DNA from: Streptomyces sp. WMMB 322
GTDB taxonomy: Bacteria > Actinomycetota > Actinomycetes > Streptomycetales > Streptomycetaceae
Direction of reading: 5' to 3'
NCBI RefSeq assembly: GCF_900090145.1
Contig: NZ_FMHI01000020.1
Coordinates: 90,178-154,177, forward strand
Length of the DNA stretch: 64,000 bases
Below are positions 8,312 to 17,086 of the stretch, piece by piece. The notes below the pieces were generated by a model, which saw only the letters and a program-made list of their open reading frames with translations, was not told the origin of the DNA and ran no database searches. The position numbers were made by a program, and so were the translations under genes. How positions within the stretch are numbered: position 1 is the stretch's first letter; each line of letters opens with the position of its first letter.

Positions 8312-9034
8312 ATGAAGCGCAAGCTCGCCATCGCCACCGTCACCGCCGTGGCCCTGATCGGCGGAGGCTCCGTCGCGGCGGTCGCCAGCGACGACGCCAC
8401 GCGGTCCGCCTCCTCCTCGGCCCGTGCCGTGGACCGCGACGACCACGACGACGACCGCGACGAGGACCGCGACAGCGGCAAGGACGACAAGGACGACAAC
8501 GACGAGCTCAGGGACGACGACAAGGACGAGAGCCGTGCGGCCGAGAGCACCGGAACGACGGCCGCCGAGGCGGCGGAAGCGGCCCTGAAGGCCGCACCCG
8601 GCACCGTCACCGGCGTCGACCTGGACGGCGGCAGGCAGGGCCCGGTCTGGGAGGTCGAGGTGACCGAGGGCCGTACGTCGCACGAGGTCCGGCTGGACGG
8701 GGACACGAACAAGGTCCTGGACAAGAGGACGGAGCGGGACGACGAGGCGTACCCCGGCTCGAAGCTCACGGCCGCGGACGTGGCCCGCAAGGCCGCCGAA
8801 CGCGGCACGGTGACCTCCGTCGAACTCGACGACGACGCCAAGGCCCCCACGTGGGAGGTCGAGACGACCCAGGGCGGCAAGGGCGGCAAGGGCGGCAAGG
8901 GCCAGGAGACGGAACTGAGCGTCGACGGCCGGACCGGCGAGATCACCCGGTCCGCGGCGGACCACGATGACGACGGCCGGGACGACGACCGGGACGGGGA
9001 CGACCGGGACGACGACCGGGACGGCGACGACTGA
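8312..9034 (+). CDS. Secreted PepSY-domain protein, Asp-rich
   Basis: This 240-residue exported protein has a signal peptide at 1-26 (KRK, hydrophobic core, cleavage near AVAS). Residues ~40-75 are an acidic Asp/Lys/Arg stretch. Two PepSY domains follow at ~82-142 and ~152-217, both with the pattern WEVEV/WEVET and a final strand (SHEVRLDGDTNKVL; TELSVDGRTGEI). The C-terminus is again Asp-rich. GGGAGGAAC precedes the ATG. PepSY domains are often linked to protease inhibition or envelope sensing. The divergent two-component system with its own acidic sensor loop suggests a cation or envelope-stress response, which is inference. Confidence 0.85.
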   Translation: MKRKLAIATVTAVALIGGGSVAAVASDDATRSASSSARAVDRDDHDDDRDEDRDSGKDDKDDNDELRDDDKDESRAAESTGTTAAEAAEAALKAAPGTVTGVDLDGGRQGPVWEVEVTEGRTSHEVRLDGDTNKVLDKRTERDDEAYPGSKLTAADVARKAAERGTVTSVELDDDAKAPTWEVETTQGGKGGKGGKGQETELSVDGRTGEITRSAADHDDDGRDDDRDGDDRDDDRDGDD

Positions 9035-9061
9035 CGACTGCACGCACCACTGCAGCCCTGC

Positions 9062-9091
9062 GGGGTGCCGGGACCGCGGTCCCGGCACCCC
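9062..9091. terminator. Perfect hairpin after the PepSY gene
   Basis: Arms of 14 bp (GGGGTGCCGGGACC and its complement) are separated by only 2 nt. There is no T tract. The hairpin lies between the convergent PepSY and meaB genes and probably terminates both directions. Confidence 0.65.
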
Positions 9092-9124
9092 ACACGTGCG
9101 ACAGCCCGGCGGGGAGAACCCGCC

Positions 9125-10084
9125 TCAGGCCTCCGTGACGCCCGCGACCAGTTCGTCGGCCGCCGCATACGGATCGATCGATCCGCCGACGACCTTCTCG
9201 GCGAGCGCGTCGAGGCGCTTCCCGCCGCGGAGTTCGCCCATGCGCTCCCGCAGCGCCGTCACCGCGATCGTCTCGATCTCGTGGGCCGCGCGCTTCGTGC
9301 GGCGCTCGGCCAGCACCCCGTGCTCCTCCATCCACGCGCGGTGCTTCTCCAGCGCCTCCACGACCTCTCCGACGCCCTCGCTGCGCGCGGCGACGGTCTT
9401 GACGATCGGGGGACGCCAGTCGCCCGGGGCGCGCGCCTCTCCGAGCCCGAGCATGTGGTTGAGCTCGCGGACGGTCGCGTCCGCCCCGTCCCGGTCGGCC
9501 TTGTTGACGACGTACACGTCGCCGATCTCCAGGATCCCGGCCTTCGCGGCCTGGATCCCGTCCCCCATTCCAGGGGCGAGCAGCACGACGCTCGTATCGG
9601 CCTGTGCCGCGATCTCGACCTCGCTCTGGCCCACTCCGACCGTCTCGACGAGCACCACGTCGCAGCCCGCCGCGTCCAGCACGCGGATGGCCTGGGGTGC
9701 GGCCCACGCCAGCCCCCCGAGGTGTCCCCTGGTCGCCATGGAACGGATGTAGACGCCGGGGTCGGAGGCGTGCTCGCCCATCCGGATCCGGTCCCCCAGC
9801 AGCGCGCCGCCGGAGAACGGCGAGGACGGGTCGACGGCGAGGATGCCGACCCGCTTGCCCGCACGCCGGTACGCGGTGACGAGTGCGGAGGTCGACGTCG
9901 ACTTGCCGACACCGGGTGACCCGGTCAGACCCACCACGTACGCGTTGCCGCAGCGCGGCGCCAGCGCCGCCATGACCTCGCGCAGCTGCGGGGACGCCCC
10001 CTCCACGAGGGAGATGAGCCGGGCGACGGCCCTCGGCCGGCCCTCTCTCGCCTGCTCGACCAGCTCGGAGACGTCCACCGTCAT
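9125..10084 (-). CDS. meaB: Methylmalonyl-CoA mutase-associated GTPase MeaB
   Basis: This 319-residue G3E-type GTPase loads and protects the adenosylcobalamin cofactor of methylmalonyl-CoA mutase. The Walker A motif GSPGVGKS is at 55-62, the conserved VDPSSPFSGGALLGDRIRM follows it, the VETVGVGQSE switch motif comes next, and the base-recognition NKAD occurs in VVNKADRDGA. The length is normal for MeaB/ArgK. GGGGAG precedes the ATG. It lies downstream of the thiolase gene on the same strand, separated by 177 nt. The epimerase gene close by supports a role in methylmalonyl-CoA metabolism, though the mutase subunits are outside this window. Confidence 0.93.
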   Translation of the reverse strand: MTVDVSELVEQAREGRPRAVARLISLVEGASPQLREVMAALAPRCGNAYVVGLTGSPGVGKSTSTSALVTAYRRAGKRVGILAVDPSSPFSGGALLGDRIRMGEHASDPGVYIRSMATRGHLGGLAWAAPQAIRVLDAAGCDVVLVETVGVGQSEVEIAAQADTSVVLLAPGMGDGIQAAKAGILEIGDVYVVNKADRDGADATVRELNHMLGLGEARAPGDWRPPIVKTVAARSEGVGEVVEALEKHRAWMEEHGVLAERRTKRAAHEIETIAVTALRERMGELRGGKRLDALAEKVVGGSIDPYAAADELVAGVTEA

Positions 10085-10194
10085 GCTTGCCGCTCCCCTG
10101 TCCTGTGTGCTTTTCCAGGCCGCCGGCCTGCGACGGCTCCTCTGCCCGCCGGCCTGCGGCCGGCCCTCGGGCCACCTTGCCCGCCGGTCCCGGA

Positions 10195-10244
10195 CCGCTG
10201 CCGGGACCGGCTCGATCCGCCGCTGCCGGGACCGGCTCGATCCG
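10195..10244. repeat. 25-bp tandem duplication
   Basis: Two exact copies of a 25-bp unit (10195-10219 and 10220-10244) begin with CCGCTGCCGGGACCGG. They lie between the thiolase stop and the meaB start. Their role is unknown; they could form stem structures in the mRNA or simply be slippage. Confidence 0.8.
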
Positions 10245-10261
10245 CCGCGTACCGGCTGGGC

Positions 10262-11494
10262 CTACCGGCCCGCGTTCCCCGGAACCCGCAGCAGCAGCGC
10301 GTCTCCCTGGCCTCCGCCGCCGCACAGGGCGGCGGCGCCGGTGCCGCCGCCCCTGCGCCGCAGTTCCAGGGCGAGGTGCAGGACGATACGCGCACCGGAC
10401 ATGCCGATCGGATGCCCGAGGGCGATGGCGCCGCCGTTGACGTTCACCTTTTCGGGGCTGACACCGAGGTCCTTCGTTGACTGGACGGCGACGGCGGCGA
10501 ACGCCTCGTTGATCTCGATGAGGTCGAGATCGGCGGCCTTGACGCCGGCGCCGTCCTTCGCCAGTGCGTGCTCGATCGCGCGGGAGGGCTGCGACTGGAG
10601 GGAGTTGTCCGGACCGGCCACGTTGCCGTGCGCACCGATCTCCGCGAGCCACTCGACGCCCAGCTCCTCGGCCTTGGCGCGGCTCATCACGACGACGGCC
10701 GCCGCACCGTCGGAGATCTGCGAGGCCGAACCGGCCGTGATGGTCCCGTCCTTGGCGAAGGCGGGCTTCAGCTTGCCCAGCGACTCGGCGGTGGTCTCGC
10801 CGCGGATGCCCTCGTCCTGGCTGAAGACGACGGGGTCGCCCTTGCGCTGCGGGATCTCCACCGGCGTGATCTCCGCCTCGAACAGGCCGTTCTTCTGCGC
10901 CGCGGCGGCCCGCTGGTGGGAGCGTGCCGCGACCTCGTCCTGTTCGGGACGTGCGATGCCGAGCCTGGTGTTGTGCTTCTCCGTCGAGGCGCCCATCGCG
11001 ATGTTCTCGAAGGAGTCGGTCAGCCCGTCGTGCGCCATCGCGTCGAGCATCTCGACGGCGCCGTACTTGTATCCCTCACGGGACTTGGGCAGCAGGTGCG
11101 GCGCGTTCGTCATCGACTCCTGTCCGCCGGCGACGACGATGTCGAACTCGCCCGCCCGCACCAGCTGGTCGGCCAGGGCGATCGCGTCGAGCCCGGAGAG
11201 GCAGACCTTGTTGACGGTCAGCGCCGGCACGTTCATCGGGATGCCCGCCTTGACGGCCGCCTGCCGTGCCGGGATCTGGCCGGCGCCGGCCTGGAGCACC
11301 TGGCCCATGATCACGTACTCGACCTGGTCGCCGCCGATACCGGCCCGTTCCAGCGCCGCCTTGATCGCGAAGCCGCCGAGGTCGGCGCCGGAGAAGGACT
11401 TCAGCGAGCCGAGCAGCCGTCCCATGGGCGTACGGGCACCGGAGACGATCACCGAGGTGCTGTTGCCGTCCGTGCGAGCTGACGTACCAGTCAT
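10262..11494 (-). CDS. Acetyl-CoA C-acetyltransferase (thiolase)
   Basis: This 410-residue thiolase has all catalytic residues: the acyl-accepting Cys98 in LTVNKVCLSGLDA, the His in GGAIALGHPIGMSGAR and the second Cys in AALCGGGGQGDALL. It condenses two acetyl-CoA to acetoacetyl-CoA or works in the reverse direction. The GGQESMTNAPHLL motif is typical of acetyl-CoA acetyltransferases. It is divergent from the methylmalonyl-CoA epimerase gene and upstream of meaB. Together with the 3-hydroxybutyryl-CoA dehydrogenase at 37.9 kb it could supply C4 units for the ethylmalonyl-CoA route or polyketide precursors, which is inference. Confidence 0.92.
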   Translation of the reverse strand: MTGTSARTDGNSTSVIVSGARTPMGRLLGSLKSFSGADLGGFAIKAALERAGIGGDQVEYVIMGQVLQAGAGQIPARQAAVKAGIPMNVPALTVNKVCLSGLDAIALADQLVRAGEFDIVVAGGQESMTNAPHLLPKSREGYKYGAVEMLDAMAHDGLTDSFENIAMGASTEKHNTRLGIARPEQDEVAARSHQRAAAAQKNGLFEAEITPVEIPQRKGDPVVFSQDEGIRGETTAESLGKLKPAFAKDGTITAGSASQISDGAAAVVVMSRAKAEELGVEWLAEIGAHGNVAGPDNSLQSQPSRAIEHALAKDGAGVKAADLDLIEINEAFAAVAVQSTKDLGVSPEKVNVNGGAIALGHPIGMSGARIVLHLALELRRRGGGTGAAALCGGGGQGDALLLRVPGNAGR

Positions 11495-11605
11495 CAGGTT
11501 CAGATCCCTTCCTGAGGGTCCCCCGGGCCGCGGGGCTCAGGGGTGAGGTCCACGGGCCGTGGGGCACAGGGGAGTTAACGAGGGTTAAGGGGACTTCCGC
11601 CAATG

Positions 11606-11617
11606 TACTGAGCGGTA
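11606..11617. promoter_or_regulatory. Possible TetR-like operator between thiolase and epimerase genes
   Basis: TACTGAGCGGTA has partial dyad symmetry (TACnGnnCnGTA). It sits in the 200-nt gap between the divergent thiolase and epimerase genes. Similar semi-palindromes are used by TetR-family regulators of acyl-CoA metabolism, but no regulator gene is adjacent. Confidence 0.25.
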
Positions 11618-11694
11618 CTGTCCCGGGTCACCGGTCGAAGGGTGTGACCGTGCGCACGTTGCGTAACCGGGCACGCAGACGCTGCACTGGGGCC

Positions 11695-12156
11695 ATGCTG
11701 ACGCGAATCGACCACATCGGGATCGCCTGTTTCGACCTGGAGCGGACCACCGAGTTCTACCGTGCCACGTACGGCTTCGAGGTGTTCCACACCGAGGTCA
11801 ACGAGGAGCAGGGGGTCCGCGAGGCCATGCTCCGGATCAACGGCACGGACGACGGCGGCGCTTCGTACATCCAGCTCCTGGAGCCGGTGCGCGAGGACTC
11901 CACCGTCGCGAAGTGGCTGGACAAGAACGGCGAGGGTGTCCACCACATCGCCTTCGGCACCGCGGACGTCGACGCCGACTCGGAGGAGATCCGCGGCCGG
12001 GGCGTCCGGGTGCTCTACGACGAGCCGCGCAGGGGCTCGATGGACTCGCGCATCACGTTCCTGCACCCCAAGGACTGCCACGGTGTCCTCACCGAACTGG
12101 TCACCGCTGCCGTCCCCGGGACCCCTGGGAACTCATCGGCAACAACGAGCCACTGA
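11695..12156 (+). CDS. mce: Methylmalonyl-CoA epimerase
   Basis: This 153-residue glyoxalase/VOC-fold enzyme interconverts (2R)- and (2S)-methylmalonyl-CoA. It shows the metal-binding His in LTRIDHIGIAC, the central EGVHHIAFGT with the second His, and the C-terminal metal-binding Glu in CHGVLTELV. The length is usual for the family. The ATG at 11695 fits the family N-terminus, although the frame is open to a GTG at 11644. It precedes scy, an arrangement I recall as conserved in Streptomyces. Epimerase, MeaB and the adenosyltransferase at 39.7 kb belong to the same B12-dependent pathway. Confidence 0.92.
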   Translation: MLTRIDHIGIACFDLERTTEFYRATYGFEVFHTEVNEEQGVREAMLRINGTDDGGASYIQLLEPVREDSTVAKWLDKNGEGVHHIAFGTADVDADSEEIRGRGVRVLYDEPRRGSMDSRITFLHPKDCHGVLTELVTAAVPGTPGNSSATTSH

Positions 12157-12265
12157 CGGCTGCTTCCCGGCCCGGTAGAGTGGCCTCTCGGCCGGGGCGG
12201 GCCTCCGCGTCATCCCTAGGAGGGTCCGGGCCGGGGGTTCCGACCCCGAAGATCTGCCGATGTTC

Positions 12266-12289
12266 TGACACCCTCTGCAAGAGGGGTCA
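12266..12289 (+). promoter_or_regulatory. Inverted repeat in the scy leader
   Basis: TGACACCCTCT and AGAGGGGTCA flank a GCA loop and pair with one bulge. The repeat lies 39-62 nt before the scy GTG. It could be an operator or an mRNA stem; no T tract follows, so termination is unlikely. Confidence 0.35.
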
Positions 12290-12327
12290 GTTCACCACCA
12301 CGACCAGGGGACGGATGGGACCGCGCA

Positions 12328-15300
12328 GTGCGGGGCTACGACCGCTACGAGGCTGACGACCACCTCTCGCAGTTCGAGGCCGAGATGGAGCGGCTGAAGA
12401 AGGAGCGGGAGAAGGCCGTCGACCATGCCGACGACCTCGGCTACCAGGTCGAAGTGCTGCGCGCCAAGCTGCACGAGGCGCGCCGCGCTCTGGCCACGCG
12501 CCCGGCCGGCTACGACAACCTGTCCCAGCAGGCCGAAGCGCTGCTGCGCAATGCCCAGCTGCAGGCCGACCAGATGCGGGCCGACGCCGAACGCGAGCTG
12601 CGCGACGCCCGCATGGAGACGCAGCGGCTGCTTCAGGAGCGCGCCGAGCAGCAGTCCCGCCTGGAGTCGGAACTGCACGCCGAGGCGGTGCGCCGCCGCC
12701 AGCAGCTCGACCAGGAACTGGCCGAGCGCCGCTCCACCGTCGAGACCCACGTCAACGAGAACGTCGCCTGGGCCGAGCAGCTGCGCGCCCGTACCGAACA
12801 GCAGGCGCAGCGCCTCATGGAGGAGACGCGCGCCGAGTCCGAGCGCTCCCTCCAGCAGGCACGCGAAGAGGCCGAGCGGCACGCGGACGACACCCGCAGC
12901 AGGATGAACTCGGAGGCCGAGAAGGCCCGCGCGGAGGCCGACGCGATCCTGCGCCGGGCGCGCGCCGAGGCGGAGCGGATGCTCAATTCCGCTTCGACTC
13001 AGGCCCAGGAGGCCAGCGAGCACGCGGAACGTCTGCGCACCTCCTCCACCTCGGAGTCGGAGTCCTCCCGCCGCGAGGCCGCGGACCTGGTGCGCAGGGC
13101 CGGCGAGCGGATGCAGGAGGCCGAAGCCGCGCTGCGCGAGGCCCGCGCCGAGGCCGAGGAGAAGCTGACGAAGGCGGGCGAGACCGCGGAGAAGCTGCTC
13201 GCCGACGCCGAGTCGGACAACGAGCAGCGCCTGCGCACCGCCAAGAACGAAGTGGCCCGCATGGTCGGCGAGGCCACCAAGGAGTCCGAGGCCATCAAGG
13301 CCGAGGCCCAGCAGCTGCGCGACGAGGCGAAGGCCCACGCCGAGCAGCTGATCGAGGAGGCCAAGGCCGAGGCCCGTACCCGGTCGGCCGAGGAGTCCGC
13401 GAACCAGCTCGCCGAGGCCGCCCGTACCGCCGAGGACGCACTCGACAAGGCGTCCGAGGAGGCCAGGGCCACCACCGGCAGGGCCGCCGAAGAAGCCGAA
13501 CGCATCCGCCGGGAGGCCAACGAGGAGGCGGAGCGGCTCCGCGCCGAGGCCGAGCGGATGGTCGAGGAGCTCGAGGGCGCCGCCAAGGACGACACCAAGG
13601 AGTACCGCGAGAGGACCGTCGAGTTCCAGGAGGAGGCCCGGCGGCTGCGCGCGGAGGCCGAGCAGCTGCGCGCGGAGGCGGTCGAGGAGGGCGAGAGGCT
13701 GCGGGCGGAGGCGCGCCGCGAAGCCGTCCAGCAGATCGAGGACGCGGCGAACCGCGCTGAGGAACTCCTGGTCAAGGCGAAGGCGGACGCGGAGGACACC
13801 CGCACCGAGGCCGCTACCGAGAGCGAGCGTGTACGCACCGAGGCCATCGAGCGCGCCACGACGCTGCGCCGCCAGGCCGAGGAGACGCTCGAGCGCGCCA
13901 ACGCCGAGGCGGAGGAGCTGCGTTCGACCGCCGAGGAGCAGGCGGGCAAGACGCGCACGGACGCCGACGAGGCGGGCAGGCGCATCCGCGAGGAGGCCGA
14001 ACAGGCCGCCAAGGACCGCAAGGCGGAAGCGGCCGCGGAACTGGAGCGGCTGCACAACGAGGCGGAGAGCAAGCTCGCCGAGGCCGAGCGCGAACTGCGC
14101 GAGGCGCACAGCGAGTCGGAGCGGCTGAGGGACGAGGCCCGCAACGAGACCGAGCGGCTGCGCACGGAGACCGCCGAGCGGCTGCGCACCCTCCAGCAGC
14201 AGGCGGAGGAGGCAGCCGAGCGGCTGCGCAGCGAGGCACACGCGGATGCCTCCCAGTCCCGCGCCGAGGGCGAGGCGCTGGCGGTGCAGTTGCGCAGCGA
14301 CGCCGCATCGGAGGCCGAGCGGCTGCGCAACGAGGCCCAGGAGACCGCCGACCGCATCAGGTCGGAGGCCGCCGCAGCCGCGGAACGCACGAACACGGAG
14401 GCGGCCGAGGCGCTGGAGGCCGCCCGCGAGGAGGCCGACCGGCGGCGGCGCGAGGCCGAGGAGCTGCTGGCCGGCGCCCGCGAGGAGGCACACAGGGAGC
14501 GCACGGACGCGCGCAGGCAGAGCGACGAGCTCCTGGCCACCGCGCGGCAGCGGGTCGAGGACGCGCAGAGCGAGGCGGCCCGGCTCGTGGAGGAGGCGGA
14601 GCGCCGCGCCGCGGAGATGGTCAGCACCGCCGAGGAGACCGCCCAGCAGGTGCGCGACTCGGTCACCGGTCTGCACGAGCAGGCCGAGGAGGAGATCACC
14701 CGGCGGCGCGCGGAGGCCGAGAAGGCTGCGGCGCAGCTGCGCCGGGAGGCCCAGGAGGAGTCCGAGGCCGCCAAGGCCATGGCGGAGACGACGGTCTCCG
14801 AGGCCCTGGACGAGGCGGAGCGTACGCGTACCGAGTCCGAGCGGATTCTGGACGAGGCGCGCGAGGAGGCCGCACGCCGGCGCAACGACGCGGCGGAGCA
14901 GGCCGACCGGCTGCTCGCCGAGGCCCGTGAGGAGGCCCGCCGCACCCAGACCTCCGCCGAGGAGCAGGCCGACAGCATGGTGGGCGCGGCCCGGCGCGAG
15001 TCGGACCGTCTGGTCAGCGAGGCCCGCGAGGACAGCCGCCAGGTGGTGGAGAAGGCCCGCAACGACTCCAACACCATGCTGGACGAGGCCCGCAGCGACG
15101 CCGCGGCGATCAGGGAGCGCACGCAGGAGCAGCGCACCCGGGTCGAGCGGGAGATCGAGAAGCTGCACGAGCGGGCACGCAGGGAGTCCTCCGAGGCGAT
15201 GCAGTCCGCGGGAGAGCGCTGCGACAAGCTCGTCAAGGCCGCTCAGGAACAGCTGCGCGAAGCCGAGGAGAAGGCCGCTCGCCTGGTCCGCGAGGCGGAC

Positions 15301-15681
15301 AACGAGGCGAGCAACGTGCGCATCTCCGCGGTGAAGAAGGCCGAGGGCCTGCTCAAGGACGCCGAGCAGCGCAAGGCCGAACTCATCCGGGACGCCGAGC
15401 AGATCCGTGAGGAGGCCAGGGCCGAGGCGGAGCGGACCGTCGAGGCCGGACAGCGCGAACTGGCGGTGCTCGAGCGCCGCCAGGAGGACATCAACGCTGA
15501 GATCTCCCGCGTGCAGGACGTACTGGAAGCGCTGGAGTCCTTCGAGACCCCCGGAGCCGGCGGTGGCCCGGAGAGCGGGGGCGGCAGGAAGGGCGGAGCC
15601 GAAACAGCGTCAACCAACGGTGTGAAGGCGGGAGTTGGTGCAGGTACGACCAAGCCCGCTGGCAAGGAGTCCGGAAGTTAG
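12328..15681 (+). CDS. scy: Scy, polarisome coiled-coil scaffold protein
   Basis: This very long, almost wholly alpha-helical protein of 1117 residues is rich in Ala, Glu and Arg. It consists of repeated blocks such as EAERLRxEAEE with hendecad-like spacing. The N-terminus (MRGYDRYEADDHLSQFEAEM) is typical of Scy, and only the last ~70 residues are not coiled coil. Scy scaffolds the tip-organising centre in Streptomyces hyphae with DivIVA and FilP and sets branch sites. The S. coelicolor protein is, as I recall, about 200 residues longer, so this one has fewer repeat blocks. The GTG at 12328 has no strong ribosome site. filP follows after 123 nt. Confidence 0.9.
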   Translation: MRGYDRYEADDHLSQFEAEMERLKKEREKAVDHADDLGYQVEVLRAKLHEARRALATRPAGYDNLSQQAEALLRNAQLQADQMRADAERELRDARMETQRLLQERAEQQSRLESELHAEAVRRRQQLDQELAERRSTVETHVNENVAWAEQLRARTEQQAQRLMEETRAESERSLQQAREEAERHADDTRSRMNSEAEKARAEADAILRRARAEAERMLNSASTQAQEASEHAERLRTSSTSESESSRREAADLVRRAGERMQEAEAALREARAEAEEKLTKAGETAEKLLADAESDNEQRLRTAKNEVARMVGEATKESEAIKAEAQQLRDEAKAHAEQLIEEAKAEARTRSAEESANQLAEAARTAEDALDKASEEARATTGRAAEEAERIRREANEEAERLRAEAERMVEELEGAAKDDTKEYRERTVEFQEEARRLRAEAEQLRAEAVEEGERLRAEARREAVQQIEDAANRAEELLVKAKADAEDTRTEAATESERVRTEAIERATTLRRQAEETLERANAEAEELRSTAEEQAGKTRTDADEAGRRIREEAEQAAKDRKAEAAAELERLHNEAESKLAEAERELREAHSESERLRDEARNETERLRTETAERLRTLQQQAEEAAERLRSEAHADASQSRAEGEALAVQLRSDAASEAERLRNEAQETADRIRSEAAAAAERTNTEAAEALEAAREEADRRRREAEELLAGAREEAHRERTDARRQSDELLATARQRVEDAQSEAARLVEEAERRAAEMVSTAEETAQQVRDSVTGLHEQAEEEITRRRAEAEKAAAQLRREAQEESEAAKAMAETTVSEALDEAERTRTESERILDEAREEAARRRNDAAEQADRLLAEAREEARRTQTSAEEQADSMVGAARRESDRLVSEAREDSRQVVEKARNDSNTMLDEARSDAAAIRERTQEQRTRVEREIEKLHERARRESSEAMQSAGERCDKLVKAAQEQLREAEEKAARLVREADNEASNVRISAVKKAEGLLKDAEQRKAELIRDAEQIREEARAEAERTVEAGQRELAVLERRQEDINAEISRVQDVLEALESFETPGAGGGPESGGGRKGGAETASTNGVKAGVGAGTTKPAGKESGS

Positions 15682-15749
15682 CCACTCGAACGAGCGCACA
15701 TTCTCCAGATCAAACCCGCAATGGCTCGATGACACGCCGTCTTGGCCCC

Positions 15750-15766
15750 TAGGATTCCCCTATAAC
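15750..15766 (+). promoter_or_regulatory. Candidate filP promoter
   Basis: TAGGAT (15750-15755) and TATAAC (15761-15766) both match -10 elements in the 123-nt scy-filP gap. The gap is AT-richer than its surroundings. This suggests filP has its own promoter besides read-through from scy. Confidence 0.35.
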
Positions 15767-15804
15767 TCCCCGTCTGATAACCCGTCTGACTCGACAGGAA
15801 ACCC

Positions 15805-16764
15805 ATGAGCGACACTTCCTCCCCCTTCGGCTTCGAGCTCGTGCGACGTGGCTACGACCGCGGGCAGGTGGACGACCGCATCACGAAGCTCGTCGCCGAC
15901 CGTGACAGCGCACTGTCCCGAATCACCTCGCTGGAAAAGCGCATCGAGGAGCTTCACCTCGAGACTCAGAACGCCCAGGCCCAGGTAAACGACGCAGAGC
16001 CGTCCTACGCGGGGCTCGGTGCGCGCGTCGAGAAGATCCTCCGCCTCGCCGAGGAGGAGGCCAAGGACCTGCGCGACGAGGCCCGCCGCGCCGCCGACCA
16101 GCACCGCGAGCTCGCCGAGAGCGCCGCTCAGCAGGTGCGCAACGACGCCGAGGCGTTCGCCGCCGAGCGCAAGGCCAAGGCCGAGGACGAGGGCGCCGGC
16201 ATCGTCGAGAAGGCCAAGGGCGAAGCCACCGCGCTGCGCACGGAGGCGGAGAAGGACGCCCAGTCCAAGCGCGAGGAGGCGGACTCCCTCTTCGAGGACA
16301 CCCGCGCGAAGGCCGCCCAGGCCGCCGCGGACTTCGAGACGAACCTCGCCAAGCGCCGGGAGCAGTCCGAGCGTGACCTCGCCTCCCGTCAGGCGAAGGC
16401 GGAGAAGCGCCTCGCGGAGATCGAGCACCGTGCGGAGCAGCTGCGGCTGGAGGCCGAGAAGCTGCGCACGGACGCGGAGCGCCGCGCCCGTCAGACGGTG
16501 GAGACCGCCCAGCGCCAGGCCGAGGACATCGTGGCCGACGCCAACGCCAAGGCCGACCGCGTCCGCAGCGAGTCGGAGCGCGAGCTGGCGGCCCTCACCA
16601 ACCGCCGCGACAGCATCAACGCGCAGCTGACCAACGTGCGCGAGATGCTGGCCACCCTCACGGGCGCGGCAGTTGCCGCCGCCGGACAGGGCGGCGAGGA
16701 GGGCGAGACCGCCGCCGACGACGAGGCCGCTGCCCGCAGCGTCCCGGCGCAGCAGTCCCGCTGA
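15805..16764 (+). CDS. filP: FilP, intermediate filament-like coiled-coil protein
   Basis: This 319-residue coiled-coil protein has the FilP N-terminus (SDTSSPFGFELVRRGYDRGQVDDRITKLV), then a continuous Ala/Glu/Lys/Arg-rich rod to about residue 270, and a short acidic/Ala-rich tail. FilP forms cytoskeletal filaments below the hyphal tip and gives mechanical strength, interacting with Scy and DivIVA. The VRRGYDRGQVDDRI segment resembles the DivIVA N-terminal motif. CAGGAAACCC precedes the ATG. It is paralogous in style to scy and follows it directly. A strong terminator lies downstream at 16819-16851. Confidence 0.92.
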   Translation: MSDTSSPFGFELVRRGYDRGQVDDRITKLVADRDSALSRITSLEKRIEELHLETQNAQAQVNDAEPSYAGLGARVEKILRLAEEEAKDLRDEARRAADQHRELAESAAQQVRNDAEAFAAERKAKAEDEGAGIVEKAKGEATALRTEAEKDAQSKREEADSLFEDTRAKAAQAAADFETNLAKRREQSERDLASRQAKAEKRLAEIEHRAEQLRLEAEKLRTDAERRARQTVETAQRQAEDIVADANAKADRVRSESERELAALTNRRDSINAQLTNVREMLATLTGAAVAAAGQGGEEGETAADDEAAARSVPAQQSR

Positions 16765-16818
16765 CGCACCCGGTCACCGGCCACGCGGTCACGGCCACGC
16801 GGTCACCGCACGCGGTAC

Positions 16819-16851
16819 GAAGGGCCCGGCACGGAATGTGCCGGGCCCTTC
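16819..16851 (+). terminator. Terminator after filP
   Basis: Perfect 14-bp arms (GAAGGGCCCGGCAC and its complement) flank the loop GGAAT. The hairpin is located 55 nt after the filP stop. Upstream, 16769-16818 holds three imperfect CACGCGGTCAC repeats. The rest of the 322-nt gap to the ABC gene has no gene. Confidence 0.8.
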
Positions 16852-17074
16852 GGGTGCCCGCCGGCGCCGGCCACGGCCCGACCCGGTCACGGCTGCGGCC
16901 CGTCGGCGTGACGCGCGGTCTCCCGCATCGGGGGCGGCCCCGCTCCGCACCGGCCGGAGGGCAGCGGGCCCGTGTCGTCCGCAATGTGCGAAAGCACCGG
17001 GAACCGGCACCACAGCCTTGCGCACGCATGTGAGTGAGCCCGCGCATCCCCTGGCATCGGGCGCTCAACGCGCA

Positions 17075-17080
17075 TAGCGT
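17075..17080 (+). promoter_or_regulatory. Putative -10 element for a leaderless ABC transporter mRNA
   Basis: TAGCGT fits TANNNT and ends 6 nt before the ATG at 17087. No ribosome-binding site precedes that ATG, which suggests a leaderless transcript. Confidence 0.45.
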
Positions 17081-17086
17081 CGGCCC

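Noticed and set aside
12292..15168. Very long open frame on the minus strand opposite scy
   Set aside because: It is the antisense shadow of the repetitive, GC-rich scy gene. The Leu/Gly/Arg-rich translation has no domain, and codon bias fits the plus strand.
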